DNA of 64,000 nt from Desulfoscipio sp. XC116 (GCF_039851975.1 NZ_CP156660.1:3105035-3169034), one strand, 5' to 3'; shown: positions 8,825 through 18,241, counted from the first letter of the stretch. The notes: a model not told the origin generated them from the sequence alone. Made by a program: numbers and translations.

Positions 8825-9216
8825 ATTGCTTTATTCAGCCCGGCTATGGATTTCGCTATTTTACCACAGGCATCCCTTGCGGCAATATCATCAAAAACCA
8901 GCTCGTTATATTCCGAGTATCCAATATAGTCCTCAAACGGCCTTGTTTGATTGCGGTGCCTTCGCAATAGGTCAAGTGAAATATTTCTAACTATGATAAC
9001 TACAAATGCCCTTGTTTTTTGATCGTCAATTGTATCAATTCTTTCCAGATTATTAATTATTCTGATAAAAGCTTCAGATACGGCGTCCTCCGCAAGATGG
9101 GACTCATGTAAGATGCTGTTAGCTATGTAAAGCATGATTCCACGATAAAGCTTATAAATCTGGGTAACCTTATACCGGTCGTCTTCATTTTCAATTGTTG
9201 TTATTAGTGCGAACAT
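8825..9216 (-). pseudogene. Truncated ECF sigma factor, copy A
   Basis: The first ~128 residues match the sigma factor at 24900-25466 (region 2, LYIANSILHESHLAEDAVSEAF). Region 4 and the whole anti-sigma gene are missing: at ~8825 the frame runs into sequence normally found upstream of the 136-aa gene. The open frame therefore ends in a meaningless tail at 8773. Without region 4 it cannot recognise a -35 element. The upstream sequence (9217-9385) matches that of copy C. Confidence 0.85.
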
Positions 9217-9468
9217 AATCTTACCCCTGTAACCAAACAGAATATCTGCATTTATGTGTTCATTATACCGTAAATTTTACTTATTTTCGCCATGTCTTCA
9301 AGTTGCTGCAGGTCTGATCAATACAAGAGTATCGGTAAAATTTCGACGGGAAAAGATAGAATACTTCCATACCATGATGTTGACGCGGCCTCTAAAAATG
9401 ACATTCTATCAGAACAAATTCAACATGACATTATCACAGAATAACTAGGGAATTCTATTTTTGGGCAC

Positions 9469-9517
9469 TTGACAATTATATCGAGGTACGCTACTATTTT
9501 TATAGCGTACTTCGATA
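9469..9517 (+). promoter_or_regulatory. padR promoter overlapped by an inverted-repeat operator
   Basis: TTGACA (9469-9474), a 17-bp spacer and TACTAT (9492-9497) make a near-consensus sigma-A promoter. A 15-bp inverted repeat with one mismatch covers it: TATCGAGGTACGCTA (9479-9493) and TAGCGTACTTCGATA (9503-9517). It lies 18 bp before padR, so autorepression is likely. Confidence 0.8.
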
Positions 9518-9534
9518 CATAAAGAGGGGCTTTT

Positions 9535-9855
9535 ATGGATAAGAGGATTCGAAGATTTTATGCTCCCATGACTGAAACAAGTTTTTATATTTTGTTTGCT
9601 TTGCAAGATGAAATGCACGGCTACAGTATTATGCAGTATGTAAAGGAACTCACGAACGGAGAAATTATTTTAGGAGCTGGAACAGTCTATACCAGCCTAT
9701 CTAAAATGGAAAAGGATGGACTAATTACTTTGGTAAAGTCTGAAAACAAACGAAAAATATATAAGATTACAGGCTTGGGAAATGAAGTATTGGACTTTGA
9801 AATTAGACGAATTGAAAGATTATATAGAAATACACGGACGAGGGGGGAGCGGTAA
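9535..9855 (+). CDS. PadR-family transcriptional regulator
   Basis: 106 residues with the PadR winged-helix pattern: YILFALQDEMHGYSIMQYV, then GAGTVYTSLSKMEKDGLI for helix 3 and wing, and a short C-terminal helix. RBS GAGGGGC precedes the ATG. PadR proteins repress operons, often for membrane or detoxification functions, and respond to small ligands. The palindrome over its own promoter supports autoregulation. The next two genes follow without a gap or with a 24-bp gap and encode membrane proteins, a usual PadR-DUF2812 arrangement. Confidence 0.92.
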   Translation: MDKRIRRFYAPMTETSFYILFALQDEMHGYSIMQYVKELTNGEIILGAGTVYTSLSKMEKDGLITLVKSENKRKIYKITGLGNEVLDFEIRRIERLYRNTRTRGER

Positions 9856-10433
9856 TAAACGAACATAAAACTATTAGGCGATATTTTGACATATCGGATT
9901 TCGAGGAAGAACAAGTATTTTTAACGTCTCGTCATGCCGATGGGTGGCGGCTGATTTCAATCAAAGGCAGCAAGTACACCTTCGAAAGATGTAAAAATGA
10001 AGCAGTTTCTTATCAAATAGACTTTAATCCAAATGAACACCAGAAGGAGGAATATATCCAATTTTTTACTGATTTCGGTTGGAAATTTATTTTGGAAAAA
10101 GACGGTAGATTTTATTTTTTGAAGTCAACAACATCTTGCAATGAAAATGAAAACAAACTATTTAGCGACAGAGAAACCAAAGCTGCCATGTATCAGAAGA
10201 TTATAAAACACAATCGACAGCAGCTTATCCCGCTGTCGATTGTTACGATTTTGGTTTCGTGTGTTATGGGTTTGCTTTTGTTTAGATATCAGATTTTCCC
10301 ATTGGCTATTACTGCATTTGTTTCGTTAGTATTGTTTAGCGGAATAATATTGACACTATACTCAAAAAAATATTTAACAAGTTTTTTTAAAATAAGAAAT
10401 ATAGCCAAAGAGGATTATATAACAAGTAAATAA
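9855..10433 (+). CDS. DUF2812 membrane protein with ATA at the start position
   Basis: The frame runs from the end of padR as I-N-E-H-K-T-I-R-R-Y-F-D, the usual DUF2812 N-terminus, but the expected ATG is ATA at 9855, overlapping the padR stop by one base. A strong RBS (AGGGGGGAG, 9841-9849) is correctly placed. The first downstream ATG is 10092, which would lose the whole DUF2812 domain. Two transmembrane helices lie at ~120-165 (LIPLSIVTILVSCVMGLLLF and a second). The likely role is a membrane partner of the PadR operon; the substrate is unknown. Either ATA is used at low efficiency or the start has mutated. Confidence 0.7.
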   Translation: MNEHKTIRRYFDISDFEEEQVFLTSRHADGWRLISIKGSKYTFERCKNEAVSYQIDFNPNEHQKEEYIQFFTDFGWKFILEKDGRFYFLKSTTSCNENENKLFSDRETKAAMYQKIIKHNRQQLIPLSIVTILVSCVMGLLLFRYQIFPLAITAFVSLVLFSGIILTLYSKKYLTSFFKIRNIAKEDYITSK

Positions 10434-10457
10434 ACAGAAATTTGAAAGGAGAAAGTT

Positions 10458-10781
10458 ATGTTTGAAGCTGGTTGGCTTAATTTAGGAAGTCTTGTACTTG
10501 GGCTGATTGCATGGATACTTCCTGTTATTAATCTCGTGCAGCACAATAAGACTGACCACAGGAACTGGGTTATCTTTTCCGTAGCAAGCCTCAGTGCCAG
10601 TGCCATCTCACTGTGTATGCAAATTTTCTATACCAATCATTTGGTAAAAATAGAAGATTGGTCAGCACTTATGGATACTTCCTCTGCTGTGGCATTCTTC
10701 GCCACATTACTTATTGTAGTTACAATTATACTTAATGCAATTACATTGGTTTTATATTATGAGAAAAAGTTAAAAGACTGA
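10458..10781 (+). CDS. Small membrane protein of the padR operon
   Basis: 107 residues behind AAAGGAG. About three hydrophobic helices are visible (LGSLVLGLIAWILPVINLV, then VIFSVASLSASAISLCMQIF, then AVAFFATLLIVVTIILNAI). No domain recognised. It is 24 bp after the DUF2812 gene on the same strand and so probably the third gene of the operon. Confidence 0.75.
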   Translation: MFEAGWLNLGSLVLGLIAWILPVINLVQHNKTDHRNWVIFSVASLSASAISLCMQIFYTNHLVKIEDWSALMDTSSAVAFFATLLIVVTIILNAITLVLYYEKKLKD

Positions 10782-10869
10782 TTCCAATTTGTCAATGAAA
10801 TCATGAACATAATTTGAAGTTATTAAATGCCTAAACAGTTGTTTTAGGAAAGTAAAACAGATATACTAG

Positions 10870-11115
10870 GCGTTAACCCTGGAGGAAGCAGAAATGGACT
10901 TTGAAATATTCAAAGGGAATTGGATAAAAACAGCTTATTTCAAATACCCATACGAAATACGTAAGATAATTATACTACCAATATCATTGAGGGGTACCAT
11001 CGCCAACTCTGGAAGGCAACCAAAACTAAAACTGCATATCCGACCGATGAAGTTCTAAAAAAAATCATTTACATGGCCACTGTTAGCAGCCAAGAAATGG
11101 ACTATTCCGGTCAAA
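10870..11115 (+). pseudogene. IS256-family transposase C-terminal remnant
   Basis: Broken frames give EEAEMDFEIFKGNW, then TTNIIEGYHRQLWKATKTK and AYPTDEVLKKIIYMAT, the IS256 C-terminal pattern around the catalytic Glu. Frameshifts and stops interrupt it. It parallels the better-preserved fragment at 26843-27109. Sequence from 11115 to ~11300 is unrecognised. Confidence 0.75.
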
Positions 11116-11299
11116 GGGCGCCGGGCAATAAACCGACCGGCAACCCTGACATGGAGCCTTTGATCCTGTGCTTTTGGGAGCCCACCGAAGAATCCGCGCT
11201 TTGCCTTGCCCTCCAACAAAATAAGGCTAACACAGGCCCCACTCCATATAAAGGGCTACCTGGTTAATTCTATTTAAGATAGTTTTAATCTATGAGGAT

Positions 11300-11885
11300 A
11301 AACCATTGTCGAGTAGAAGTGCGCCTTTCTAACTTTAGGGGCAGGTTTGTTTTCACCGTTTCTCCCCGTTTCCTCTGGGAGTGTCACAATTTGCTCCTTG
11401 GTTAAATTGAACGCACAACCCTCACAGAACCGTGCTTGCGCTATTTACGCACACGGCTCCTCACTCGGAGTTTCGCACCTTTATGCCGACTACTGTTGGC
11501 CGTAGAATATGCTATTGTATATTCTAGGTCGAGGTAGTGGTTTTATTTTAAGCAGCATTAGAAATTTGTCCCAGGTATAGCTATTACGTTGACTTCTTCG
11601 GTTAAGCCATTTAAATAATAACCTCGTTACCTCATACCAGTATTGACGGATCATTGACCCATTATCTATAATGCCATAATATCTATAATAGCCTATTAGT
11701 TTTGGCGCAATCTGTTTTAGTAATTGGCTTACTGGCATGGTACGATTAGCTTTTATCCACTGTTTCATTTTGTATAATGATGCTTTGAATTTCTTTCTGC
11801 TGGTCTTTCGTTTTACTCTGAACTTACAGTTATGACTTTTGCCACAATAATGAGTAAAGCCTAAGAAATCGAATGCTTCCGGCTT
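11300..11885 (-). mobile_element. 3' part of a group II intron (maturase C-terminus plus domains V/VI)
   Basis: Minus-strand translation from ~11885 gives EAFDFLGFTHYCGKSHNCKF, then MKQWIKANRTMPVSQLLKQI and FKWLNRRSQRNSYTWDKFL, the domain X/DNA-binding end of a group II intron reverse transcriptase/maturase, with a stop at 11490. Downstream is a 33-nt domain V hairpin at 11427-11459. The 5' intron RNA and the RT domain are gone, so the element is dead. Its broken end lies inside a histidine kinase gene. Confidence 0.85.
11427..11459 (-). ncRNA. Group II intron domain V
   Basis: On the minus strand it reads GAGCCGTGTGCG, a short loop, then CGCAAGCACGGTTC, the canonical domain V hairpin with the catalytic AGC-type triad. 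It is followed by a possible domain VI. Confidence 0.85.
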
Positions 11886-12442
11886 TTACCTTGATTCTCC
11901 CTTCGTACTTGTCCACCAGTTTCTTAACCAAATACAAACCATAGCCGCGAGCTTCGGACTCTTTGGTGGTGTAGCCTGCGGTAAATAATCGCCGCCTAAC
12001 TTCTGCAGAGATTTTCGGCCCGGTATTATAAACATATAGGATATAATTGGTGTCTTCATATTTTATTTCTACAGCTACTCTACGGTCGGCAGGGTCCAGA
12101 ATAGCGGCCTCAAAGGCATTATCCAAAAGGTTGCCAAGTATGCTGCATAAGTCCCAGGGGCGAACATCTAGCTTTGTAATATTGACTGGCAATAACAACT
12201 GCCAGAAACACTGAAAATATTATTAGAATTATTGTGTGAAATCCGAACGGTAGCGGCAATTCTCTTGCAGAAACCGCGGCAACGCCAACTATCAAAGACA
12301 ACATTAATGCTCTTGAACAGCTTAAATGCAGGTTAAAAAGCTGGAACCCGGTTTTAGCAATGAGAAACGTTTGCGGGACGGAGATTATCAAAACAATGTA
12401 CCAGGGCAATAGCATTGGCCGCATAGGGAATTTCCTCCTCAA
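11880..12442 (-). pseudogene. Sensor histidine kinase, deleted and truncated
   Basis: Two frames of one former gene. 12119-12442 encodes an N-terminal membrane domain (several hydrophobic helices from MRPMLLPWYIVLIISVPQTF). The other frame, from 12198, encodes a GHKL ATPase domain with N-box ILGNLLDNAFEAA and G-box GYGLYLVKKLVD. The linker and phospho-accepting His region are missing, with a frame change at ~12190. The C-terminus is cut at ~11880 by the group II intron fragment. The Spo0B/CitA-like ATPase suggests a two-component or AgrC-like sensor; no response regulator is nearby. Confidence 0.75.
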
Positions 12443-12888
12443 ATGAGCGGTTGATTACTGAAAGCCGGTATATGCCTATACAGATAAGAAAACATATGAG
12501 TGGAGTGTATGTACATATTTTGCAAAATGGTAATATGCTCCAAAGAAGTTAACGGTGTTCTTATTCGTCGGCATATCTAATTTGAATACACATTCAAAAA
12601 TTATAATCATTGTTTGACATAACTAACTATTTCTTCACTTTTTTACGAAATTCCTTTCAATAGACATAAATAACCCAAATCTAGGTATAAATAACCAATT
12701 GCAAAATATTAAACCTACGATTATTCAAGTTGGAAAGCTGATGGTTATTTTTATGTCATGAAGCAGCAACTGGGCGACCACATTCTTTTCCGGAGGATCC
12801 CAGCCAAGAACCGCCCGGCAATGTGCTGCTGCTTACCATACAGCCCGAAAAAACTCCGAACGAGCTTACTACATGGAGAGATATATGA
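12443..12888. other. Intergenic region, nothing firm
   Basis: About 445 bp. The 12443-12750 part is AT-rich with no gene. A plus-strand frame at 12758-12985 overlaps the next gene and has no RBS. The stretch at 12770-12870 is GC-richer and may be a gene remnant I cannot identify. Confidence 0.4.
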
Positions 12889-13119
12889 TTATTTTTTTTT
12901 ATATCCAGAAACAAAAAAGGCTAAACCTAAAATAATAAATATAAGGAAGAATACATTAGAAAATAATGGGTTTAGTTCTGGTTGACTTGGAAAACTACCA
13001 GTACGGCCAATCTGTTCTCCAATCCATACAAAATAAGAAATAGCTCTTTCAAGAGTATAGATAATGCTGCCTGCAATTATAAAAACAGTTGAAAATATAT
13101 AACACATTTTTTTATCCAA
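12889..13119 (-). CDS. Small membrane protein, unknown
   Basis: From TTG 13119, placed ~9 nt after AAGAAGGTG, this gives 76 residues with two hydrophobic helices (MCYIFSTVFIIAGSIIYTL and FSNVFFLIFIILGLAFFV) and a Lys-rich end. An ATG at 13173 is also in frame but lacks an RBS. No family recognised. Confidence 0.5.
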   Translation of the reverse strand: MDKKMCYIFSTVFIIAGSIIYTLERAISYFVWIGEQIGRTGSFPSQPELNPLFSNVFFLIFIILGLAFFVSGYKKK

Positions 13120-13198
13120 TTTCGAACACCTTCTTAAAATATGAAGTTTATAACAAAAATTATTTTCCTGCATTACTAAACACTTACTTTCTCGATAA

Positions 13199-13331
13199 GT
13201 TTATCAAACGGATTTAAGAACATCTGTTACCCATTCTTTAAATGCAACTTCGGTATCTTCATCTGCCTTTACGCAAATCCAACGTTTGTCCAGTGGTATT
13301 TGTGCATAAGCATCTAACTAATTAACGCTAA
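13199..13331 (-). pseudogene. 3'-end fragment duplicated from the gene at 26101-26634
   Basis: About 130 bp nearly identical to 26097-26227, covering the last ~40 codons (LDKRWICVKADEDTEVAFKE) and the stop. The rest of the gene is absent. Confidence 0.85.
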
Positions 13332-13393
13332 AAGAATACTGTACCAGTTGAGCGAACCCCGATCAAGTGTCCGAGGTTTTTGAGGGAACATTC

Positions 13394-13750
13394 TTAAAAA
13401 GAAAGGAGCCGTGTTTGCAGCCCCTTTCTCCTGTCCACATTTTTGGATAACCTTTGGTTGCCATATTCCCGAACATGATCAACCATGCTTGGATCTCCCG
13501 CTTCATACGCGGAATCCTGGGATATGGATTCAGTTGCCATATCAAATATTTGCTGTACAATAAGCCGGTCGCTTCTAAGAAGGTCATCTACCTTGGTCAT
13601 AATATTCGCTCCTATGTTTGGGCCCTCTTCAGACTTGGTATGGAATAACCACTCCCATAGTATTGTTTCCGGAACTCCCGATGCACCGGCAAAATGTATC
13701 CAAACATGGATATTGTCTAGTCCACATTCGATTTCTTTTTTACCAGGCAT
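13394..13750 (-). CDS. Hypothetical protein
   Basis: 118 residues from ATG 13750, after a good GGGGGAAAGG RBS. N-terminal half has HVWIHFAGASGVPETILWEW, the rest is helical and charged. No family recognised. The 3' end runs into a terminator-like hairpin (GAAAGGGGC / GCTCCTTTC followed by T5, 13395-13430, minus strand), so the last residues may be read-through of a lost stop. Confidence 0.45.
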   Translation of the reverse strand: MPGKKEIECGLDNIHVWIHFAGASGVPETILWEWLFHTKSEEGPNIGANIMTKVDDLLRSDRLIVQQIFDMATESISQDSAYEAGDPSMVDHVREYGNQRLSKNVDRRKGLQTRLLSF

Positions 13751-13762
13751 TACCCTTTCCCC

Positions 13763-13962
13763 CTTGCGCTTATTATATTAATTGACCCAGGGAGTGAAAG
13801 TAAAAGGTGACCGGGTCGATCTTGTGTTCGCGCTGGACGTAGCCAACTTTGGCTGCTGTGCCGGATCCACCCCGGAGGGAACATTTTATTCAAAACGTTT
13901 TCGATTTCATGCGGGTCAATATTTCCAGGGATAAAGGCCAAGGTGGTTCCTCCTAATAAGCA
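13763..13962 (-). pseudogene. Possible IS4-family transposase N-terminal remnant
   Basis: After TAGGAGG and a TTG the frame gives FIPGNIDPHEIENVLNKMF, and after a frame change VGYVQREHKIDPVTFYFHSL, which resembles the start of IS4-type transposases. Nothing further is present. Confidence 0.4.
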
Positions 13963-14118
13963 TTGTTTAGGGGAAATTTCCACAAGGAAGGTGTCATTCC
14001 TTCTTTAATTAGCGGATAATCCCAATTCCCAAGGATAAAGTGTCATTTTTAACTGTTAATGGTATGCAGCTGACTTAACCGAAAACGGATGTATTAAAAA
14101 CAGATAGCAATCCCACTG

Positions 14119-14397
14119 CTAGTGATTATAATTTATTGTACTCTCACTGGTTTCCTTTTCTTCAATAATTAAAGTACCATCTTTTTTATAATACTTTGTA
14201 TTTATTACTATTTTTCTTTCTATATGATCTAATTCTTCAAAGCTTTCGACGCCAATTTTTGTTTTTATTTCATTATCTAATAAAGCACTTTCGCGGTAGT
14301 CCATCACCTTTATTGTCCCAAATGCAGTTGCAATAATAACCAGAAAAGCTATTACTATAGTTAGTATGAAATTTATTATAGAGATTTTATTAATCAA
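14119..14397 (-). CDS. Single-pass membrane protein, unknown
   Basis: 92 residues. One N-terminal helix (IINFILTIVIAFLVIIATAF) then a charged domain with KIVINTKYYKKDGTLIIEEK. RBS GGGGGGAGG precedes the start. No family recognised. It lies downstream of the ECF module copy B on the same strand, separated by ~210 bp. Confidence 0.55.
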   Translation of the reverse strand: MINKISIINFILTIVIAFLVIIATAFGTIKVMDYRESALLDNEIKTKIGVESFEELDHIERKIVINTKYYKKDGTLIIEEKETSESTINYNH

Positions 14398-14605
14398 TTC
14401 TACCTCCCCCCAGCACTTATAATATTATAGTTAAAATTGTTGACACTCTTTTTTCTATCTTGTTGCTTAAATTATAGAATGAGAGAGTCTCTTATTCTTA
14501 ACATTTGGTTTATGCAGATTTAACCATAGTTCTTTATGTGCATTTGTGCTATCAAACAGTCGAATCGGCAAAAAGAAAAAAAGGTTTATATCGCACCCCT
14601 ATTGC

Positions 14606-15016
14606 TTATTTTGTGTCCAAGGCTTCAGGATAGTAGCGCATAATAATATCATTAATGTTATTATCTCTTTTAGCATGTATAAACCTTGAGTAAATTTCAG
14701 TTCCAGGTGCCAACTCCTTGTCATTAAGTTCAAATGAGTGTAATATGCTTACAAATTGCCATTTTACTAATTCGCCATAAACGTTAAAATATTCATGCTC
14801 TGATTTCTTAGCCAGGTCTTCCGCAATCTCATATGCCTGCTTCATTGTTATTGCTTTAACAAGAATAATACTTTCTTCAAAAAGCTTTTCGTTATTAGCA
14901 TAGTGTTGTTGGTCATTCTCATTAGGAATTAGAATTGGATTGCCGGAATGTATAGATTCAAATAATAATTTAACTGCGTACCAATTGACTTGCAGTTCTT
15001 GTGAATTGTCTTCCAT
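14606..15016 (-). CDS. Uncharacterised 136-aa protein of the ECF module
   Basis: Starts at ATG 15016 behind GAGGTG. Soluble, acidic, mostly helical; contains MKQAYEIAEDLAKKSEHEYF and ELNDKELAPGTEIYSRF. No domain recognised. It follows the anti-sigma gene by ~95 bp, and a degraded copy sits in the same relative place in module A, so it belongs to the unit. In module C its place is taken by a secreted protein gene. A regulon member or immunity-like role is a guess. Confidence 0.6.
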   Translation of the reverse strand: MEDNSQELQVNWYAVKLLFESIHSGNPILIPNENDQQHYANNEKLFEESIILVKAITMKQAYEIAEDLAKKSEHEYFNVYGELVKWQFVSILHSFELNDKELAPGTEIYSRFIHAKRDNNINDIIMRYYPEALDTK

Positions 15017-15110
15017 AAAAACACCTCTTTTACCAATTGCAATTGCTTATACTATATAAACGATTGGAGGTATGATTTGGTAACACTTTTATTTGAAAAA
15101 AATTTCTAAA

Positions 15111-15815
15111 TTATTTTTTCAGGCTTTCTCCAATACGTATTAATTCTGTGCTATCTATTTTGGATGTCAGTTCATAAACTAAGCCGTCTGATTGCCAGAT
15201 CAGTACATTGGAATCATCCGTAGTCACTGCCTTAAACAAATACGCTGTATTGCCTGATAGGCTAACTTTTGTGTACTCTGTATTTTCATTGTCTACTAAT
15301 GAAGTTCCTGATTCCGCCGGCCGCTGGTCAAATAGAATTTCCTCCCCGGCATTATTCGTGTATATTATCGTAAATGTATTGCCATACCTTTCAGCAGTTG
15401 TTTCCTTATAGCCCTCCGGCAAATAAGTTGGGCGGTAAACATTGTCTTGTTGACTTTCTTTTTTCGACTCACCAAATTTCACTTCCGTATATTTTTCCTG
15501 CCAGGCAATAATAGCGTTAAATATTGAATTTCTCGTTGCTTCGACGCTCAACAGCACAGCATTTAAAAACGTAAATACTATAGCGATACAGACAGCAACT
15601 TTAGCAAATCTCTTTGCAAAATGCCGTATTTTTGACTTTCTGCGGCTTTGATAAATAAGCTTTTTAATCCGTCTGTCCAGTTCCAGTGATGGCTTATAGG
15701 TTTCATTTAATTCTTCATTAGAGGGGAGCGCGTCCAATTCTTTCTGGAATGCTTCGGTAACGGCTACTTTTAGCAGAGCATCAAACAGCATTTCACTTCG
15801 TTCTTTGCCGGCCAT
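15111..15815 (-). CDS. Membrane anti-sigma factor (DUF4367-type), copy B
   Basis: 234 residues. N-terminal cytoplasmic helical part (~1-80), one transmembrane helix (VAVCIAIVFTFLNAVLL, ~73-92), then an extracellular domain with VYRPTYLPEGYKETTAERYG and LIWQSDGLVYELTS, like DUF4367 proteins. Its start overlaps the sigma gene by 23 bp, the usual ECF sigma/anti-sigma arrangement. It should hold the sigma factor inactive until an envelope signal. Its own sigma gene is truncated by a transposon, so this copy could only act on the copy C sigma factor. It differs from copy C at only a handful of residues. Confidence 0.85.
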   Translation of the reverse strand: MAGKERSEMLFDALLKVAVTEAFQKELDALPSNEELNETYKPSLELDRRIKKLIYQSRRKSKIRHFAKRFAKVAVCIAIVFTFLNAVLLSVEATRNSIFNAIIAWQEKYTEVKFGESKKESQQDNVYRPTYLPEGYKETTAERYGNTFTIIYTNNAGEEILFDQRPAESGTSLVDNENTEYTKVSLSGNTAYLFKAVTTDDSNVLIWQSDGLVYELTSKIDSTELIRIGESLKK

Positions 15816-16140
15816 AAAAGTCCCCCTCCTTTTTAAGCTGTTTTTTCAAAGCCTTTCGCGCCCGGCTAAGGCGCATTTTAACATTCTCCTGGCTGATACC
15901 GAGTATTTTAGCGATTTCCTTATTCGAATGCTCCGATCCCATTTTAAGGTACAGAATATCGGAATAATTTTTATTCAGCCTGGCTATGGATTTCGCTATT
16001 TTATCACAGGCATCCCTTGCGGCAATATCATCAAAAACCGGCTCGTTATATTCCGAGTATCCAATATAGTCCTCAAGGGGTTTTGTTTGATTGCGGTTTT
16101 GCCTTCGTAATAGGTCAAGTGAAATATTTCTAACTATGAT
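15793..16140 (-). pseudogene. ECF sigma factor, 5' end lost (copy B)
   Basis: The last ~115 residues match copy C, including region 4 (SNKEIAKILGISQENVKMRL). At 16140 the coding sequence meets the TGTT end of the transposon at 16141-18591. The N-terminal half of region 2 is not found on the far side. Confidence 0.88.
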
Positions 16141-16317
16141 TGTTCCTGCCGCCCTGTAATGCCCGAAAGCTGATGGTGTTGCCTGTCCAGAAGTTGCCAT
16201 ATATAATGACCATATCATGAAGAAAGGAAAGACGCCCCTTTTTTTGGTGTACTGCTGCAGCAACAGCAATACCAGGGGCGCCACCACGTATGGTCATTTT
16301 AACAGAATATGAGCTAA

Positions 16318-16839
16318 TTGAAAACCTTGAAAAAAGTGTTTTTTGTAAAGAGCGCGGAGCAGATTCCCTGTCCCTGTTGTAACGGGCCACTGGATGTCAT
16401 CGGCAGCCGGCAACGCAAGTACATAAATGGCCTTGGCGATCAGATCGTGCTCATCATTCGCCGGCTCCGTTGTGAACACTGCCGTCGGATCCATCACGAA
16501 CTTCCGGATATACTCGTCCCGTACAAACGCCACAGCAGAAAAAGCATTGAGGCGGTCATAGCCGGAGACACCGCACTGACCGTCACCGCTGACGAATCCA
16601 CATTAGGCCGTTGGCGCAGTTGGTTTAGTGAAATGTATTATCACTTCCTGGGTTGCCTGGCCTCCATCGCTACCTTACTCGGTAACCAATCTGTGAAAGA
16701 ATCGTCCTGTCTTTCCCAGTCTGCGCTCACAAGGATTTGGGACTATGTTGGCAACGCCACCGGCTGGCTGGCCAGAGTTGTCCGATCAGTGGCAAACACA
16801 AATTGTTGGGTACATACCCGTTCTGCATTCCCGTCCTGA
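16318..16839 (+). CDS. Transposon-encoded zinc-binding protein (DUF6431-like)
   Basis: 173 residues from TTG 16318. N-terminal Cys motifs CPCC (~18-21) and CEHC followed by HH suggest a zinc ribbon; then RRIHHELPDILVPYKRHSRK and a helical C-terminus. Found 49 bp before the DDE transposase. It is probably a DNA-binding accessory of this transposon type. The start is uncertain, as no RBS is seen. Confidence 0.65.
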   Translation: MKTLKKVFFVKSAEQIPCPCCNGPLDVIGSRQRKYINGLGDQIVLIIRRLRCEHCRRIHHELPDILVPYKRHSRKSIEAVIAGDTALTVTADESTLGRWRSWFSEMYYHFLGCLASIATLLGNQSVKESSCLSQSALTRIWDYVGNATGWLARVVRSVANTNCWVHTRSAFPS

Positions 16840-16888
16840 CGGTCAGGATATAAACTCATGCTAAGCCTAAAAATTAGGGGGTTTTAGC

Positions 16889-18241
16889 ATGAAAGACCAA
16901 CAAAAGGCCGAAGAGATTGCCGCTCAGCGGATGCAACTACTATCCCCGCTGCTAGCGGACGGGCTTGATGCGGCCAAAATCAGGGAAATTAAGAAAGATA
17001 TCTGCCAGCAGACCGGACTATCCGAGCGTACGCTGCGCAGATACCTGGCCCAGTACCGGGCAGTCGGCTTTAGGGGACTAAAACCTAAAGGCAAAGGCCG
17101 GCAAACCGAAGAAGCTATACCATCAAATATCCTAACTCAGGCCATCCTGTTGCGTCGTGAGGTGCCCGGTCGCAGCATCGCTCAGATCATTCAGATTATG
17201 GAATGGGAAGGGCTGATCCAGGAAGGGCGGATTAAACGCAGCACCCTGCAGGAGAAGTTGGCCGAGAAAGGCTACAGCACAAGACAGATGCGCATGTACT
17301 CCGACAGCGGCGTGGCGGCTCGGCGATTCCAAAAGAAGCACCGCAACCAGCTCGTACATTCCGACATCAAATACGGCCCCTACCTGCCAATCGGCAAGGA
17401 TGGCGCTAAAAAGCAGGTCTACCTGGTCACCTTCATCGACGATGCCACCCGCTTTGTGCTGCACGGCGAGTTCTACCCGACGCTGGATCAGGTCATTGTA
17501 GAAGATTGCTTCCGTAAAGCGATTCACAAATACGGAGTTCCCGAAGCGGTATATTTCGACAACGGTAGCCAGTATCGCACTAAATGGATGCATCGCACCT
17601 GCAGCAAATTAGGCACCCGGCTAGTATTTGCAAAACCGTACTCTCCGGAGGCAACCGGTAAAGTAGAAAGGTTTAACCGGGTGGTGGACGCCTTCTTAGG
17701 CGAGGCCAAACTGGAAAAACCACAATCGCTGGACAAGTTAAATGAGCTGTTTTGGGTCTGGCTGGAGGAGTGCTACCACAACAAGCCGCATTCCGGGCTA
17801 GATGGTAGCGCCAGCCCGCATGCTGCCTACCGCAGTGACAACAAGGCACTAAGGTATTTGGATCCACAAACCATCGCTAACGCCTTTTTGCACTGTGAAA
17901 AACGGAAAGTGGACAAGGCTGGCTGCATCAGCTTTAACGGCAATAAGTACGAAGTCGGGCTGCCGTTTATCGGGTGTAAAGTGCAAGTCATCTACGACCC
18001 CGCTAACATCACTGAACTGACTATTGAATATGAAGGGCACGCACCCTGGACAGCTAGGCAGTTAGTAATCGGCCAGCGAGCCGGGAAACGCCCCCCGCTG
18101 CCGGAACACCTGCAGCCCAAGCCCGCCGAATCGTCGCGACTCCTGGCTGCAGCCGCCCTGAAAAACCAGCAGCGTAAAGAGCAGCAGGCTCCAGCCATTT
18201 CTTTTAGAGCCGTGAACAAGGAGGATAACAGTCATGTTTGA
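16889..18241 (+). CDS. DDE (Mu/IS481-like) transposase
   Basis: 450 residues after GGGGG. N-terminal HTH region (GLSERTLRRYLAQYRAVGF), RNase H-like core with catalytic D (VHSDIKYGPY), D (YFDNGSQY) and E (GKVERFNR), and a Mu-type C-terminal beta domain (NKYEVGLPFIGCKVQVIYD). It overlaps the ATPase start by 8 bp. All catalytic residues are present, so the protein may be active, but the partner ATPase is broken. Confidence 0.9.
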   Translation: MKDQQKAEEIAAQRMQLLSPLLADGLDAAKIREIKKDICQQTGLSERTLRRYLAQYRAVGFRGLKPKGKGRQTEEAIPSNILTQAILLRREVPGRSIAQIIQIMEWEGLIQEGRIKRSTLQEKLAEKGYSTRQMRMYSDSGVAARRFQKKHRNQLVHSDIKYGPYLPIGKDGAKKQVYLVTFIDDATRFVLHGEFYPTLDQVIVEDCFRKAIHKYGVPEAVYFDNGSQYRTKWMHRTCSKLGTRLVFAKPYSPEATGKVERFNRVVDAFLGEAKLEKPQSLDKLNELFWVWLEECYHNKPHSGLDGSASPHAAYRSDNKALRYLDPQTIANAFLHCEKRKVDKAGCISFNGNKYEVGLPFIGCKVQVIYDPANITELTIEYEGHAPWTARQLVIGQRAGKRPPLPEHLQPKPAESSRLLAAAALKNQQRKEQQAPAISFRAVNKEDNSHV

